This document shows, in pieces, positions 1-10,117 of a DNA stretch of 64,000 nt. Numbering within the stretch: position 1 is the first letter of the stretch; every line of letters begins with the position of its first letter. The DNA comes from Daphnia pulex (lineage: Eukaryota; Arthropoda; Branchiopoda; Diplostraca; Daphniidae), in the NCBI RefSeq assembly GCF_021134715.1, contig NC_060021.1:5084001-5148000 (forward strand), written 5' to 3'. Position numbers and translations under genes: made by a program. The notes below the pieces were generated by a model, which did not search any database, was not told the origin of the DNA, and saw only the letters and a list, made by a program, of their open reading frames with translations.

Positions 1-1105
1 GGCAACATTAAAGAAGAGCTTCCATATAACCATGGAACATTGGTTTTTCTATTGCCATAGATTACCGTTAATAATGTTCTATTGCCATAGAACATGAATT
101 GAGAATAAGAATAAAATAAGTCAACTTGATAAGAAACTAAAAGAAATTTTGTTTAAATTATTATTTCATCTTGTGGTCAATCCCGGTAAATCCTGAGTTT
201 AATGTTTCTTGGTTAGGTAACATGGAAACTAAATAACATAGCTATACGCCTATACTACTCAAACGTAATTGTATCATCCTGCTGATTTTAAAAATTTTGG
301 CTTTATGTTTATTCTAACAATTTTGCTTTAGTGAATATGGGACAGAGGCAGTTGTTACACCCAATCAGCCTGAAAAGAAATCCATGGGAAAAAGGGTCGT
401 CGTGATGAAACGAGTGCACTCCAGAAGAAATAATCTGCCACACTCATTTATCCTAACTCGATCAACAACCAAGTTTTCAAGGGAATGAGAAATCGGGCTT
501 ATCAAAGTATTTAAACGTATAGATTGCTTTAATGACTTTCTACCAAAATTAATAAAGATATTTCTTTTTTTTCAGTCCAAGAAGATGAAACTCATTGGTG
601 TATGGAATGCCAGAAAATGTATCGTTTTAAACTTCGTTTTAACTTCTCGTCTTTTACTATCCAATCACGACAACAATAGTCATTCAAATTCTAGTATATT
701 TTTTAAATTTTACTTTTAAACGAACTGTTTTTTTTTCAAATTCTCATATTATGTTTGTGGTAAGATATTCGCAACTAGAGAAATACTGAGAATACACAAA
801 ACACGTCTTCACGAAGGTAAATTTCGTTTCTAGCCTAAAATCTCTTTAATTGCACTTTTTTAGTTGATGAAAACGTTGTGATTTGAGTAGTAGGGTGTAC
901 AGAAATAGCTTCTGTTTAAAATTACACGGAAAGTAGTTCACCATTACGATTATAATTATTTCATTTAATGTGTGAAATCTTTAATTAGTTATAAATTTAC
1001 TTATCCTTAGATGATTAAGTTACTTGTGACAATTATGGAAATAGTTATAGGAATCTATGACTTTTAAAGGAGCATAGAAATCGAGTACACCAAGGTTATA
1101 AAAAA
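1..1105 (+). pseudogene. Decayed C2H2 zinc-finger gene, copy A
   Basis: Several short exon-like blocks encode single C2H2-type zinc fingers separated by AT-rich, intron-like DNA. A leading block near 333-505 reads EYGTEAVVTP and, further on, KKSMGKRVVVMKRV. Near 575-640 a block reads THWCMECQKMYRF (the CxxC half of a finger). Near 749-813 a block reads YVCGKIFATREILRIHKTRLHEG in two parts with the C..C-H...H pattern, and near 1008-1099 a fourth finger contains stops. A near-identical series lies at 15,286-16,370 (copy B), so the blocks come from one ancestral gene. Splice acceptors (ttttttcag, gctttag) are still visible. Stops and missing cysteines argue against function. The left edge is cut by the window, so an upstream part may exist. 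Confidence 0.6.
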
Positions 1106-1176
1106 ATTCAATTTGGTTCACATGTTAGAATTTAATAACTATTTATTTTTGAAAGTCACGAAAGTAATTTGTGATG

Positions 1177-1640
1177 TACAGTCCCCTCCATAAGTATGGG
1201 ATCACACCGCGCCGTTCCATAAGGCGGCGTGTATTTTTCATATGGGTTTTTCTGGTGGCAAAAATCGAAAAAATGACATAAATTCACCAAACTTGGGATT
1301 TATGTCATTTTACATCTTTTCTATTGTCTGAATTTTTTTCAGATTTTTTCCCCTATTTTTAATGCCTAGAAAAGTGGCGCACAAAGTATCGGATCACTCC
1401 GACGCCGGCCGTGTTGTCTTATGGCGCAAATGGGCTTTTCATATTGCTTTTTATATATTTAATTTTTAAGAAGGAATTTTTATATTCAAACCGTGTATAC
1501 TATACCCTTTCATAAATTTACTGTCAGTTTTTCATGATGATATGAATTATTTTCGAATTTTCCCAGATTTATTCGTTTCCCGAGTTTCTGAAATAAGAGA
1601 CTGCAGAAGACTTCATTTACAAAAGAAGACTTCTTTACAA
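1177..1640. mobile_element. Tc1/mariner-like terminal repeat fragment
   Basis: Directly after a TA at 1177-1178 the sequence starts CAGTCCCCTCCATAAGTATG, the layout of a Tc1-like terminal inverted repeat (TA target, CAGT start, AAGTAT core). The start is exactly where similarity between the two zinc-finger copies breaks (copy B continues without it near 16,455). A related block, AAGTATCGGATCACTCCG, recurs in direct orientation near 1386, as in internal direct repeats of IR/DR elements. I found no inverse-complement right end before similarity to copy B resumes at about 1645, so this is one end of an element or a deletion-bearing insertion. No transposase is visible. Confidence 0.5.
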
Positions 1641-1644
1641 ACAA

Positions 1645-2380
1645 AAAAGTCGATAAGATCTCCTCTCTCTGCGCTTTTCACCACTGATCTCTCAAAGCAT
1701 TCAAGACAAAAAGTACAGCATGATGAGAAACCTCAACGTTGCTAATGTTCCTTCGTCTTGAAGAGAATACCGTATGGTGGCTGCGAAGAGGGCTTGCTTG
1801 GCAAAGAAATTCCTGTACTTTTGCCTGGATAACTCGAGGTAACTGTTCAAAAATCAGACTGTCATACAGAAACACATCATTGAATCTGACCTAGACCTTC
1901 TTGCCATCACCTTAACCTGGCTGAGCCCTGAACACAGCGAGAAGATCCTCCGATCTGTAAGCCTTGACGACTTCAATGCAGTCAACATTACAAAACCTGG
2001 GAAAAGGGATGGTGGCCTGGCTGTCATCATCGAGACACCATCCGTGTAAGTTCGCTTCCGATGGAAGCTCATTCAGCCACATTTGAATAACTGGCTCTCT
2101 CCCTCCAGTTCACCTCAACCGGCTTCAACCTTGTTGTTATTTACCGCCCACCTGCTAGCAAAACTGACGTCTTTCTGAGTGAATCTTCTAACCTGTTGTA
2201 GCTTCGTCTTGCCCTCTCTGGCCGTCTGCTAATTGTGGGTGATTTTAACATCCACATCGACAACGCGTCCTGTTCCATTGGTAGAGGATTTCTCTCCATG
2301 GTCAAATCATTTGGCCTGCTTCTGCTTGGATGAAGCTGGCCCCCCGCCCCCGTTCTAACCCAGCTGTCCACACGATGAGC
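1645..2380 (+). mobile_element. Non-LTR retrotransposon fragment, copy A (internally deleted)
   Basis: This stretch aligns by eye with 16,810-17,500 in copy B: shared landmarks are the catgatgagaaacctcaacgt block (1720 and 16,880) and the block encoding VVIYRPPA, typical of the APE-like endonuclease of non-LTR elements (2135 and 17,305). After the endonuclease part it jumps at about 2330 to the segment found in copy B at 18,395 (atgaagctggcc), which starts the reverse transcriptase, so roughly 0.9 kb present in copy B is missing. Several frameshifts and stops are present. It is a dead copy. Confidence 0.65.
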
Positions 2381-2465
2381 TTAGCTAAGGATTGTCTTAC
2401 GCAATAGCAAAACCAACAAAAAAAATACTTGATTAATTCCTTGGGAAACTCAGTAAGGTATAATT

Positions 2466-2900
2466 ATGAAAAGCGAAGCATGCAACCATAAATTATCAAT
2501 AGAAAAGTCTTCTCAGACCGTGCAACAGCTAGGCATACTATACGCCCAAAACTCCGACAAAGAAAACTCTATAATGGGAAACAACAACAAACAGCGGCAA
2601 GTGAGCACCCCTCACTTAACAAGAAATAAAACGCAAAGCCCTAGCCTAAATCTACTCTTGATTAATAAAAGCACAACTTGAATCAATGACGATCCCGACT
2701 CGTCACAAACAGAATCTCCTTGCCAAATGAAGGAGGACACCCCCGAGAACCAGAAAACATGCAAAAGGTGGCAACAGAACGCATCGAGGCCTCCCACACT
2801 CAAAAACAAGCCAAACCTATATAGCGTTAGGCATAATAACATACCGATTAGAAGGGCACTAAAATGGACGCTGATGAGAACCTTCCTTAAATCAGTATAA
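2466..2900 (+). pseudogene. Unassigned hydrophilic ORF with one in-frame stop
   Basis: From an ATG at 2466 a frame runs to TAA at 2900, interrupted only by TGA at 2679-2681; without it the ORF would be 144 codons. The product is rich in Asn, Gln, Lys and Ser (for example MGNNNKQRQVSTPHLTRN) and ends in a basic RRALKWTLMRTF segment. I recognise no domain. It directly follows the truncated reverse transcriptase segment of copy A, so it may be transposon sequence or unrelated filler. Length and single interruption are suggestive only. Confidence 0.25.
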
Positions 2901-5880
2901 AGGTATTTTTTAATAAGTTTAATTGATAATTTTTTAATTGAGATCTAATAAAACGATTGAAAGTGATAAGGTCAAGCAATGCAATGATAGAATTGACTCT
3001 GTTAATTTTTTTTCATAATTTACGTGGATAAAAAGTGATTAATAGTTCACGATTTCTTTGATTGCTCTCCAGCTTTATGATGCAGCATTTCATCGACGTC
3101 TTTCTCTCCTTCTCTCTAGCAACCATTTCATTTGAATCTTTTCTCTGTGGGAATTACGATGTGTATACTTCTGTGTTGTGGATTTTTTATTTCTAAATTG
3201 TTTGGGAGTCTTTCTTTGCTTTGATTTTGAAATATTATTACGTTTTCATAGAAGGCCCGTAGTATGGACAAGTCGGAGACAAAGATGCACTCCCTTTTTA
3301 ACCACAGAGGAAGAATATGTAACCGGATGTGAGTTATAAAAAGAAGCCAGGTGGATCAACCGTCTACTATAAGATATAAGGCAAGATAAAACTTTTCTGA
3401 GATTCTGACTGAAGGCCTAAAGATTAGTGGAGCAAAAGTGGCACCCTAGCTGGTAATCGGGTGGATGAGAAAAAAGTTTTTTTAAGCAGACAACTTATTT
3501 GAATCGTTAAAGGAGACTATGAAAGCATGAATGTGACGAGTAGAGCTGATATAGTGGATAGCATTGGAGATACTTAATAAAGCCAATAACTTACCCTCTG
3601 CCATCGAAACGGAGCCACCCACCAAAGTGAAATTAACAAACAACGAATCAAATGGTTTATGAGAAAGTAAATCAGTATCAATCCCAAGTAGAACAAGATA
3701 CATTAAAAATCTTGTAGATTTCAAATTGTCTTCCTGTCTTTAAGTTTGCTTAGACAAAAGGTATCATTGGAAATTGTCTCAGATACTTTGACAAGACAAT
3801 GATTTGTGAATCAGATATTTATTAGCCATTACAAAACAAAGTTTTGTTTAAAAATTTTAAAAATTTTCTCGACCTAATGGATCTTTGAACAGAATTTAGA
3901 AGTCGATCATTTATTGTAGAAAAGATGATTAAACTCAGTTTTATTAATAAATTGATGACTTATATTACTTAAGTTTTAACTAATACAACTTCAAGCAGTA
4001 ACTGAAACATAGTCATTGAAACAGAAAATTGACTCGTACAAAATAGTCCATTTTCAACGGCAGGTACATAAACTGCAGCAAAAGTTCGTGAGCTGTCTCG
4101 TTCTGCAGATCAGTTACATATATCTTCAGACCGGACGCTGGAAGCAGATATATGTTGGTCTCTCAAAACCGTAGGCAAAAGTCTATATTGGATAAGATGA
4201 TGAAGATTCCATGCCGTTTTAAGCTATTTAAGGAGCGCATTACCTTTAAAGCTAATTTGACTAGAATTATCATCAAAATGCTAGGATAATACGATGCGAA
4301 GAGCCTCTCTGTTTTTTTTTGCAATATGGCAACTCTGATATGTGTTCTTAGATTATTTGTGTTTAGTGATGCGCATAGATGTCCGGTAGAGGGCCACCAA
4401 GGGCGAAGGAAGAAGGCCTCATTTCGTCTAACACCGGTATGTAGAGAGGTTCTCTTTCATGTCCGTGCATGTTTAATTTCTGACGTATGTAACCAGATAT
4501 CATATATCATACTGGTTTTTAAGTCACTTATTTTTATAAATCCTATTCCCGTGATGAAATAGTTTACTTGGCATTTTTTGCCTTTACGAAGACTTTTTTC
4601 TATTTAGTAGTTTGAAATATTATGTCAAGGCTATGCCGATAGGAACTAGTTTTCTCTACAGGGTTCCCATTTCCACCCTTTTTTAATTCTTTTGTTCGAA
4701 CTTCCTGCTATTCGATTGATACCCCCTTAGGCGACAGGGTCTTTGCGACGGTGGTTGGGTGGACTGGGCAAAAGAGGGTTATAATCGCCGTCGCCGTCGC
4801 AATGATTCAAATTGCGGTGAAAATGAGTTTTTGTTCTTGAGTTTTCCAACACCACGCCATGGCTTTCAATACCGTGCCATACTTCCTCAAATCTAAATAT
4901 TCATGCCCAATACTTCTTTTTTCAATAATAACCCAACTTACATGAAATTAATCATAAAAAAAAAACAATCACATCCGGAGAATCCTGAAGAGTATTTTAG
5001 AACTAGCAGGCTACCGAGTTTGCAACCCCACGCCATAAGCGTTTAACACCACGCCATGACTTCCAACACCGCGCTATACTTTTTTAATTAAAAACACAAT
5101 TTGCCACGCATTTTCGCCAATTCTAAAAAAACATTCAGAATTGAATACAATAAACGCTATCTGCCTGAATCTTCCTTAAAAAAAACAATTTGTTCTCTTA
5201 TAAAATATCTGGAAATAAAATAGAATTACTCATTCATACAACTTATTTTTATCTTCTTACACCGGTCTCACCCACCACAGAATTGTTTTTCGACACCCCG
5301 TTATGGCTTTGAAACACGAAGCCATGAATTTCAACACCACGCCGTGATCTCCAACACCACGCCGGGACGTGTAACCTCCCGCCATGCCCTTTATTTAATC
5401 AACAAATAAGTTTACGATATATTAGGTCGAATCCTTATGTATTTTTCACCTTCTTCCACATTTCAATCGACCACACATGCCATCAAAGGCTTTCCAACCA
5501 CAAATTAACATTAGTCAACTTCAATCTCGATGCCGGACTCCCCATTGCCATAACCTATATAAACATGCTGATTTAATTAAAAAAAAACTTTCAAACTAAA
5601 ATAAATAATACATGTGGTCTATTCTGGTGTCACACAATCTCAGTCACACAGTTTGTGTCGAAAACTGATTTTAAAAGTTACCTGATGGGATTCAAGCCAA
5701 ATAATCGATGAGTGCGGAATATTCTTTTGGCTTTTTGGTCTACTGCATTGATTATTAAAGAAAGTTAAAGAAAGCACAGGTTATTCATACGCTGACACTG
5801 CAGCAGACATTGTATTTGTTTGCAATTGAGTACAGTTGCAGAACATGGGTCAAAAAGAACTCTACTGTCTTTCAACCAAA
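2901..5880. other. Gene-free AT-rich stretch
   Basis: I see no supportable gene. Short open frames exist on both strands (for example 3482-3724 on the minus strand, 4326-4562 on the plus strand), but they lack recognisable domains, splice context or good composition. The only structured feature is the set of short GC-richer repeats at 4845-5395, listed separately. Confidence 0.5.
4845..5395. repeat. Scattered AACACCACGCCATG-type repeats
   Basis: At least seven near-copies of a unit close to AACACCACGCCATGACTTCC lie here, near 4848, 4871, 5022, 5045, 5066, 5334 and 5354, with variants such as AATACCGTGCCATACTTCC. Spacing is irregular: some units are adjacent at 20-23 bp steps, others are separated by 70-250 bp of AT-rich DNA. 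This looks like an eroded minisatellite. Confidence 0.55.
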
Positions 5881-6005
5881 CTTATTGACGACCCCGTTGT
5901 TGACCACGACCCCGTTGTTGGGCAACTCGTTGTTGACGCTGATGCTGTTGACGACGACAGTTGACGCTGACGGCGTTGACGGCGTTGACGGCGTTGTGGG
6001 CCAGC

Positions 6006-6519
6006 TTATTGAAATGGAAAGGGTGGGCCAGCTTGTTGAATTCGTATTTGTGGGCCACCTTGTTGATGTTGCATATGTGGGCCACCTTGTTGATTTGGTT
6101 GAACTCCAGGTTCTCGTTGAACTGAAGTGTACATTAGCATAAGTTGGACTCTCCTTCCTCCCCAGCCAGGACCAATGATCGGAGTTTCCTGCAAAAAGGT
6201 AAGTGAATAAGTTTGGTAAGAAAAATACCAATACGGGTAAGTCCAACAAAGTATAGGAAGGGAGATAATTAAAGAAACTTACGTTGGTGAATAGCCAGGT
6301 GTTATGTGTAACACAGTTGTTAAATTTGTATTCCACTTCATTGGTGAAGGTATGATTGATCCTCTTCAGACTCCTTTGAATCTCGCGATGGGCGTTAAAT
6401 TGATTAAAAAATGACAGATTTCCAGCCAAAAACCTCATTGCTTGACGAATTCGGCGCTCATGATACCCATTTCCAGTGACCGAATTGGCCCTGGTTAAAT
6501 CAATCTCACGAATTACCAT
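6006..6519 (-). CDS. Unrecognised small protein with GPGWGGRRV motif (family copy 1)
   Basis: Two exons join cleanly on the minus strand: 6283-6519 (79 codons from an ATG, ending AACgtaagt) and 6006-6188 (after tttttgcag), giving about 139 residues. Exon 1 holds SVTGNGYHERRIRQAMRFL; exon 2 starts ETPIIGPGWGGRRVQLMLMY and ends in 9-residue repeats of the type QQGGPxxxx (three full units) before TAA. The sequence after the stop continues the repeat pattern (AGPQRRQRRQ), so TAA probably replaced a CAA codon and shortened the tail. Related sequences lie at 20,647-21,096 and 14,470-14,760. I do not recognise the family; no signal peptide or membrane segment is evident. It may be a lineage-specific gene or part of a mobile element. 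Confidence 0.45.
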
Positions 6520-6851
6520 CTTTGAATCTGAGAGTCGAATAATCAGAGCGCGTGCGAGCGAGCAAGGTGAACAAGAGCGAGCGAGCGTGGGAAAAAAGCA
6601 AGCGAGCGTGGGAAAGAGCAAGTGAGTGTGGGAAAGAGCAGACTGGTTCAAAATAGCGGCTCTTTAGGTAATCTGTATATCTCCCGTTTTTTTTGTTACA
6701 GCAGACGACTTTTATTGTCAGCTGTTTCAACAGAAGTCAACAACTTTCTGGGTGCGTTTTCGCGTCAACTTTTTGTTGAACTGGTTAGGTCGACTGCCGT
6801 TTTTCTGTCAACTGCCATTAGGTGGTAGAACTTGAGGTCCGTTCAACCTCC

Positions 6852-6945
6852 ATTTCCGCGTCAAGCTGAATTTGAAGTTGAACTTGAAAAGTTCAACTTG
6901 CTCAACGGTGGTCTGGACCACCGTTGATCTTCAGTTCAATTTCAA
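6852..6945. repeat. Nested palindromes
   Basis: TCAACGGTGGTC at 6902-6913 is followed after two bases by its exact complement GACCACCGTTGA at 6916-6927, a near-perfect 12-bp-arm hairpin. Just upstream GTTGAACTT and AAGTTCAAC form a second palindrome with a three-base loop (about 6877-6897). The flanks are dense in GTTGAA/TTCAAC words from about 6720 on. No gene is visible from 6520 to 7320. Confidence 0.6.
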
Positions 6946-7326
6946 CATATATTTTTCCCTGCCCCCTGTTGGGTATTCAATAAAAAAATATGAGGCAGCG
7001 CTGATTGTTACCACTGTGTTTTCAGTTTGTTTGTTTTTTGATAATTCTTACATTGGCTATAGAAATATTTAAAATGGAAAGTAACCGTGCTTGTAGAGTT
7101 GTAGTGCAACATTAAAAAACAAATGTAATCAAAGAGAATGCTGGAATGGTGGGAATAGGGCTTCCCAAATATTGATTGACTGTGTAGCCACAGAATTTTT
7201 GCTAAGTATAAAAAATCACTTGAAACTTTCTATAATTTTTCGTTGTAGTTCTTATTTACATTTGTTTCTTTAGATATATTGAAAGAGAAGTGGTCTCTTG
7301 ACAAATAACAAAACAAGTAAAAACAA

Positions 7327-7665
7327 GTGTGGGACGAAAAAGCTATTGGCCTTGAAGAAGAAGGCTTTCTTGTACGAGGAGAAGATAAAAGGGTCACTTG
7401 TTATAAAACTAAATGGGAAAACCTTCGCAGAGGTTCTCTAAATTCAGCCAGACTGGTAGTGGGGCCAACGATACAAGTAAAAATCCCAAAAATTTTGATT
7501 GCACCCTTCAATGAATTGACATCTTTATTGTATTCATCTTTAACCCCTGTAACGAAATATTACAATTGGCGACCTTGTCATACGATCCAACATCTCTTCC
7601 AGACCATCCGTACATCACTACATTCATCACTACCTACGTTCCAGCTGCCCCCAGAGCGGGATTAG
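7327..7665 (+). other. Unassigned open frame
   Basis: An open frame of about 112 codons starts at a non-ATG codon (GTG, VWDEKAIGLEEEGF) and has coding-like composition in its first 45 codons. An overlapping frame (7566-7907) contains the plausible peptides LSYDPTSLPDHPYITTF and PSNFGTIEPYGASAPRE, as if a frameshift near 7560 had split one ancestral ORF. I recognise no domain. The neighbouring MITE and decayed repeats suggest transposon debris. Confidence 0.2.
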
Positions 7666-7850
7666 CATCGGGATTTCGGAGTAAGTCAATATCAGATATA
7701 CCATCAAATTTTGGCACCATCGAACCTTACGGAGCATCCGCTCCTCGCGAATCGTTTGCGACGGCGGTTTCTTCGGTGATTTGGTGGTCGTTGATTACGG
7801 TCAACTGCGTCCGCCATTGCCAACAGATCCCCTTCCCGCCCATTCATACC

Positions 7851-8253
7851 GGGGGCCGTTTACATATGACGTCACGGACTTTTTGGCGATTTTACACCCC
7901 CCTCTAATATGACGTCACAAAGTCAGAAACCCCCCTCCCTTTTTAAAAATTGTTTAAGCCACTAAAAATTCTTTTTTTTCTGTATTTTCTGTAGTTTTTA
8001 ATACAGAACACAATGTTGTTCATTATTTTCTTAACTGATCAAGCAAAATAGATGCTGACAATCACTTTAATCTAACGATCCAGAAAAACTAAAATAAATT
8101 TAGGAAGTTGCCAACATATCCCATTTGGTGGCGCTTGTGTAGTGCTTTGTGACGTCCCAATGTGAATACTCCCCCTACCCCCCCTCGTCAAAATTCGTCA
8201 TACAAGGTGCACCCCCCCCCCTCGGCTCGTGACGTCATATGTGAACGGCCCCC
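7851..8253. mobile_element. MITE with TGACGTCA-containing terminal inverted repeats
   Basis: The left end GGGGGCCGTTTACATATGAC (continuing GTCACG) and the right end (8228-8253, CGTGACGTCATATGTGAACGGCCCCC in parts) are inverted copies with one or two mismatches over about 26 bp. The 403-bp interior is non-coding and carries long C runs (about 8150-8222). TGACGTCA palindromes occur at 7867, 7910 and 8230. A target-site duplication is not clear because both flanks are G/C runs. Confidence 0.7.
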
Positions 8254-8339
8254 GGGCCCAACCAGAAGATTTTGCTAAGAAGGGCAGAAATTAATTTTTA
8301 ATATTTAGTTTATTTTTTAATTAAAAAAAACACTTAACA

Positions 8340-8655
8340 AAATGAAGACCCACTAACTGTGGGCAAAAATATTGTTGAAGCGTCACTCCTGTCCCAGCAC
8401 AAATCCAGGATGGAAAATCCGCAGGGACAGCTGCAATTCTCTTTGGTAGAGGCATTGCACAATGAAAATACATACCCGAGGTAACTCGTGCAGGAGGTTC
8501 GGGATTCGCCATTCCTTGGTAGTTAATCCAGTCAAAGCCTGTGCAGCCCTCATCTCGTCAACTATAATGGTCATCTGGAAAACGTTGACAGTTGCAATTC
8601 CCTGTGGTACAGGCATTGCACAATTAAAACACGTACCTGAGGTAATGCGTTAGGG
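8340..8655 (-). repeat. Decayed coding-like tandem duplication
   Basis: Two direct repeats of about 60 bp, starting near 8427 and 8589 (about 162 bp apart), share the core GGCATTGCACAAT. On the minus strand they read TSGMYFHCAMPLP and YVFNCAMPVPQGIATV, i.e. two related peptide units. Stops and frame changes interrupt both, and I recognise no family. Confidence 0.4.
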
Positions 8656-8659
8656 CATA

Positions 8660-9285
8660 TCAGAGTATAACGTAATTTATTATCATTTTCCCCCATTTCT
8701 TGAATAAATGAAAATTAAAAATGGTTGGCGACTGGAGTAAAGTCGACAATACAAACGAATCTGTCATTTTAAACAGCAGCAGATGCTACCATTAAGTGCA
8801 TCAATAGGCCAACAAACTAGCGAAAGTGAGCTAGGTAAACAGACTATCAGCGGCGTCGTAACGAAAAAGGAAAAGGGAAACTAATGTGCCCTGTATGAGG
8901 GCCTTTTTTGTAAAATAAAATTGTTTGGGACCTTTACCATACCTCTTCTCTTCTTCATCCTTTGGCAAAAATTATGAAGGGGCAACGCATTTCCCGAAGT
9001 TCACGGCTGTTTCTTCAGGAATTTTTATCATCAGGATTTCAAACGATTCATGAGGGGTTTTGCTATGTGATATGGAGGCTTTTTTTCTCATGGCTTTTGG
9101 AAACTTTTTGATGATTGTCTTTGACTATTCATGCGATTTCACAGGTGATTTTGTCGCTTGCCTACCGATCATGTTTCAGGCTTGGACTTTTCTAAAGAAA
9201 GTCTTCAACGTCCTTTAGGAATGATGGGAACTGCTTTTGGGACGTCTCTTTTTGACATATTCCTTTTCTTTCTTTCTGAAAAAAT
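8660..9285. other. No gene seen
   Basis: No convincing gene. A short open segment near 9180-9290 (ESLQRPLGMMGTAFGTSLFD) ends at a TGA just before the next ORF and may be a decayed coding remnant. Confidence 0.4.
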
Positions 9286-9288
9286 CAA

Positions 9289-9771
9289 ATGAACTTTGAG
9301 AGCGCCTCAAATTGTTCTTTGGAAGCAAGCAAGAGGAATTTGACCCATCGGCCTTCTCTGAAAGTTATATGTTTGGGCTATTGGGGAAATATTAGAGATA
9401 ATCTCGATAAACTCCAACGCTCAATCCAACAAGTAAAAAAAGGGTGGGAACAGCTTTATGATTTGTTATTTCATTTGGGAGTAAAGCTTTATCGATTATC
9501 GGATCAAATGCAAGCAGACCAACCTCTTCTCTTGAAGCTGGCGGAAGGGCAGTTGGGAATAGAAAACCACTTCAAAACTTTTGCGAGAGAATTTCAGGCA
9601 AACCTTTTCCAGGAAAGCTTAAAATGGCTGATTACGCATATGGATAACTTGTTAAACCAACTGTATCGTTCTTTCATAGAAGAACAGCAAGAAATGGTTA
9701 GGGACAGACAGGAACTCGGTACAGGGTGCCAAACAGGTACATTATGCCACCACAGGGTACAGGGCGATTGA
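9289..9771 (+). CDS. Hypothetical helical protein ORF
   Basis: An intact 160-codon frame begins with ATG at 9289. The predicted product is Leu- and Gln-rich and looks strongly helical, with heptad-like spacing in DNLDKLQRSIQQVKKGWEQL and in HMDNLLNQLYRSFIEEQQEM. There is no signal peptide or membrane segment. The last 20 codons (CQTGTLCHHRVQGD) differ in composition and overlap sequence that may belong to the LTR of the neighbouring copia element, so the true end may be earlier. It may be a fragment of a larger repeat-derived protein. Confidence 0.3.
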   Translation: MNFESASNCSLEASKRNLTHRPSLKVICLGYWGNIRDNLDKLQRSIQQVKKGWEQLYDLLFHLGVKLYRLSDQMQADQPLLLKLAEGQLGIENHFKTFAREFQANLFQESLKWLITHMDNLLNQLYRSFIEEQQEMVRDRQELGTGCQTGTLCHHRVQGD

Positions 9772-9789
9772 TAAGTGTAATTGTTTTTA

Positions 9790-10024
9790 TTCTTAGCACC
9801 GTTAGCAAGTTCCTTAATACGTTGTATAAATTTGCCTGAAACGGTTCGAACGAAAATACTTGATAGGGATCCAAATAAAATAGCTCGTTTGGATAACAAA
9901 TATGAGCAGAGAAAGGAACGAAACGGTAGCTTGTTTTTATGAGGTTTTATTGAATATTGAATGTTTAACCTAAAACATAAACCTTATTGGTTTCGGCAAC
10001 CAATTATTGTTTTCTTTTCAAACA
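9790..10024 (-). mobile_element. Possible 3' LTR segment of the copia element
   Basis: On the minus strand a purine tract GAGAGGAGG (10,025-10,033) is followed by TGTTTGAAAAG, the usual polypurine-tract/LTR junction, downstream of the RNase H region. About 70 bases in lies CAATAAAACC, a candidate polyadenylation signal. The far boundary is uncertain and I could not find a matching 5' LTR beyond 13,700, so this is tentative. Confidence 0.35.
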
Positions 10025-10117
10025 CCTCCTCTCAAACATATTGGTTAAATAGAGACAGGATAAACGCGATCATGATAGAAAACAAAAACTGATAGCAATA
10101 TTACAAGGGGGACACAC

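Noticed and set aside
2679..2681. In-frame TGA as selenocysteine codon
   Set aside because: No recognisable selenoprotein context or SECIS-like structure was seen, and the region is transposon debris.
4845..5395. Short repeats as a CRISPR-like array
   Set aside because: Units are degenerate and irregularly spaced, spacers are AT-rich filler, and the genome is eukaryotic.
5872..6651. Uninterrupted 259-codon minus-strand frame as a single protein
   Set aside because: It runs through a clear intron (donor at 6282, acceptor at 6189) and reads the Gln-rich tail out of frame; the spliced 139-residue version matches the other family copies.
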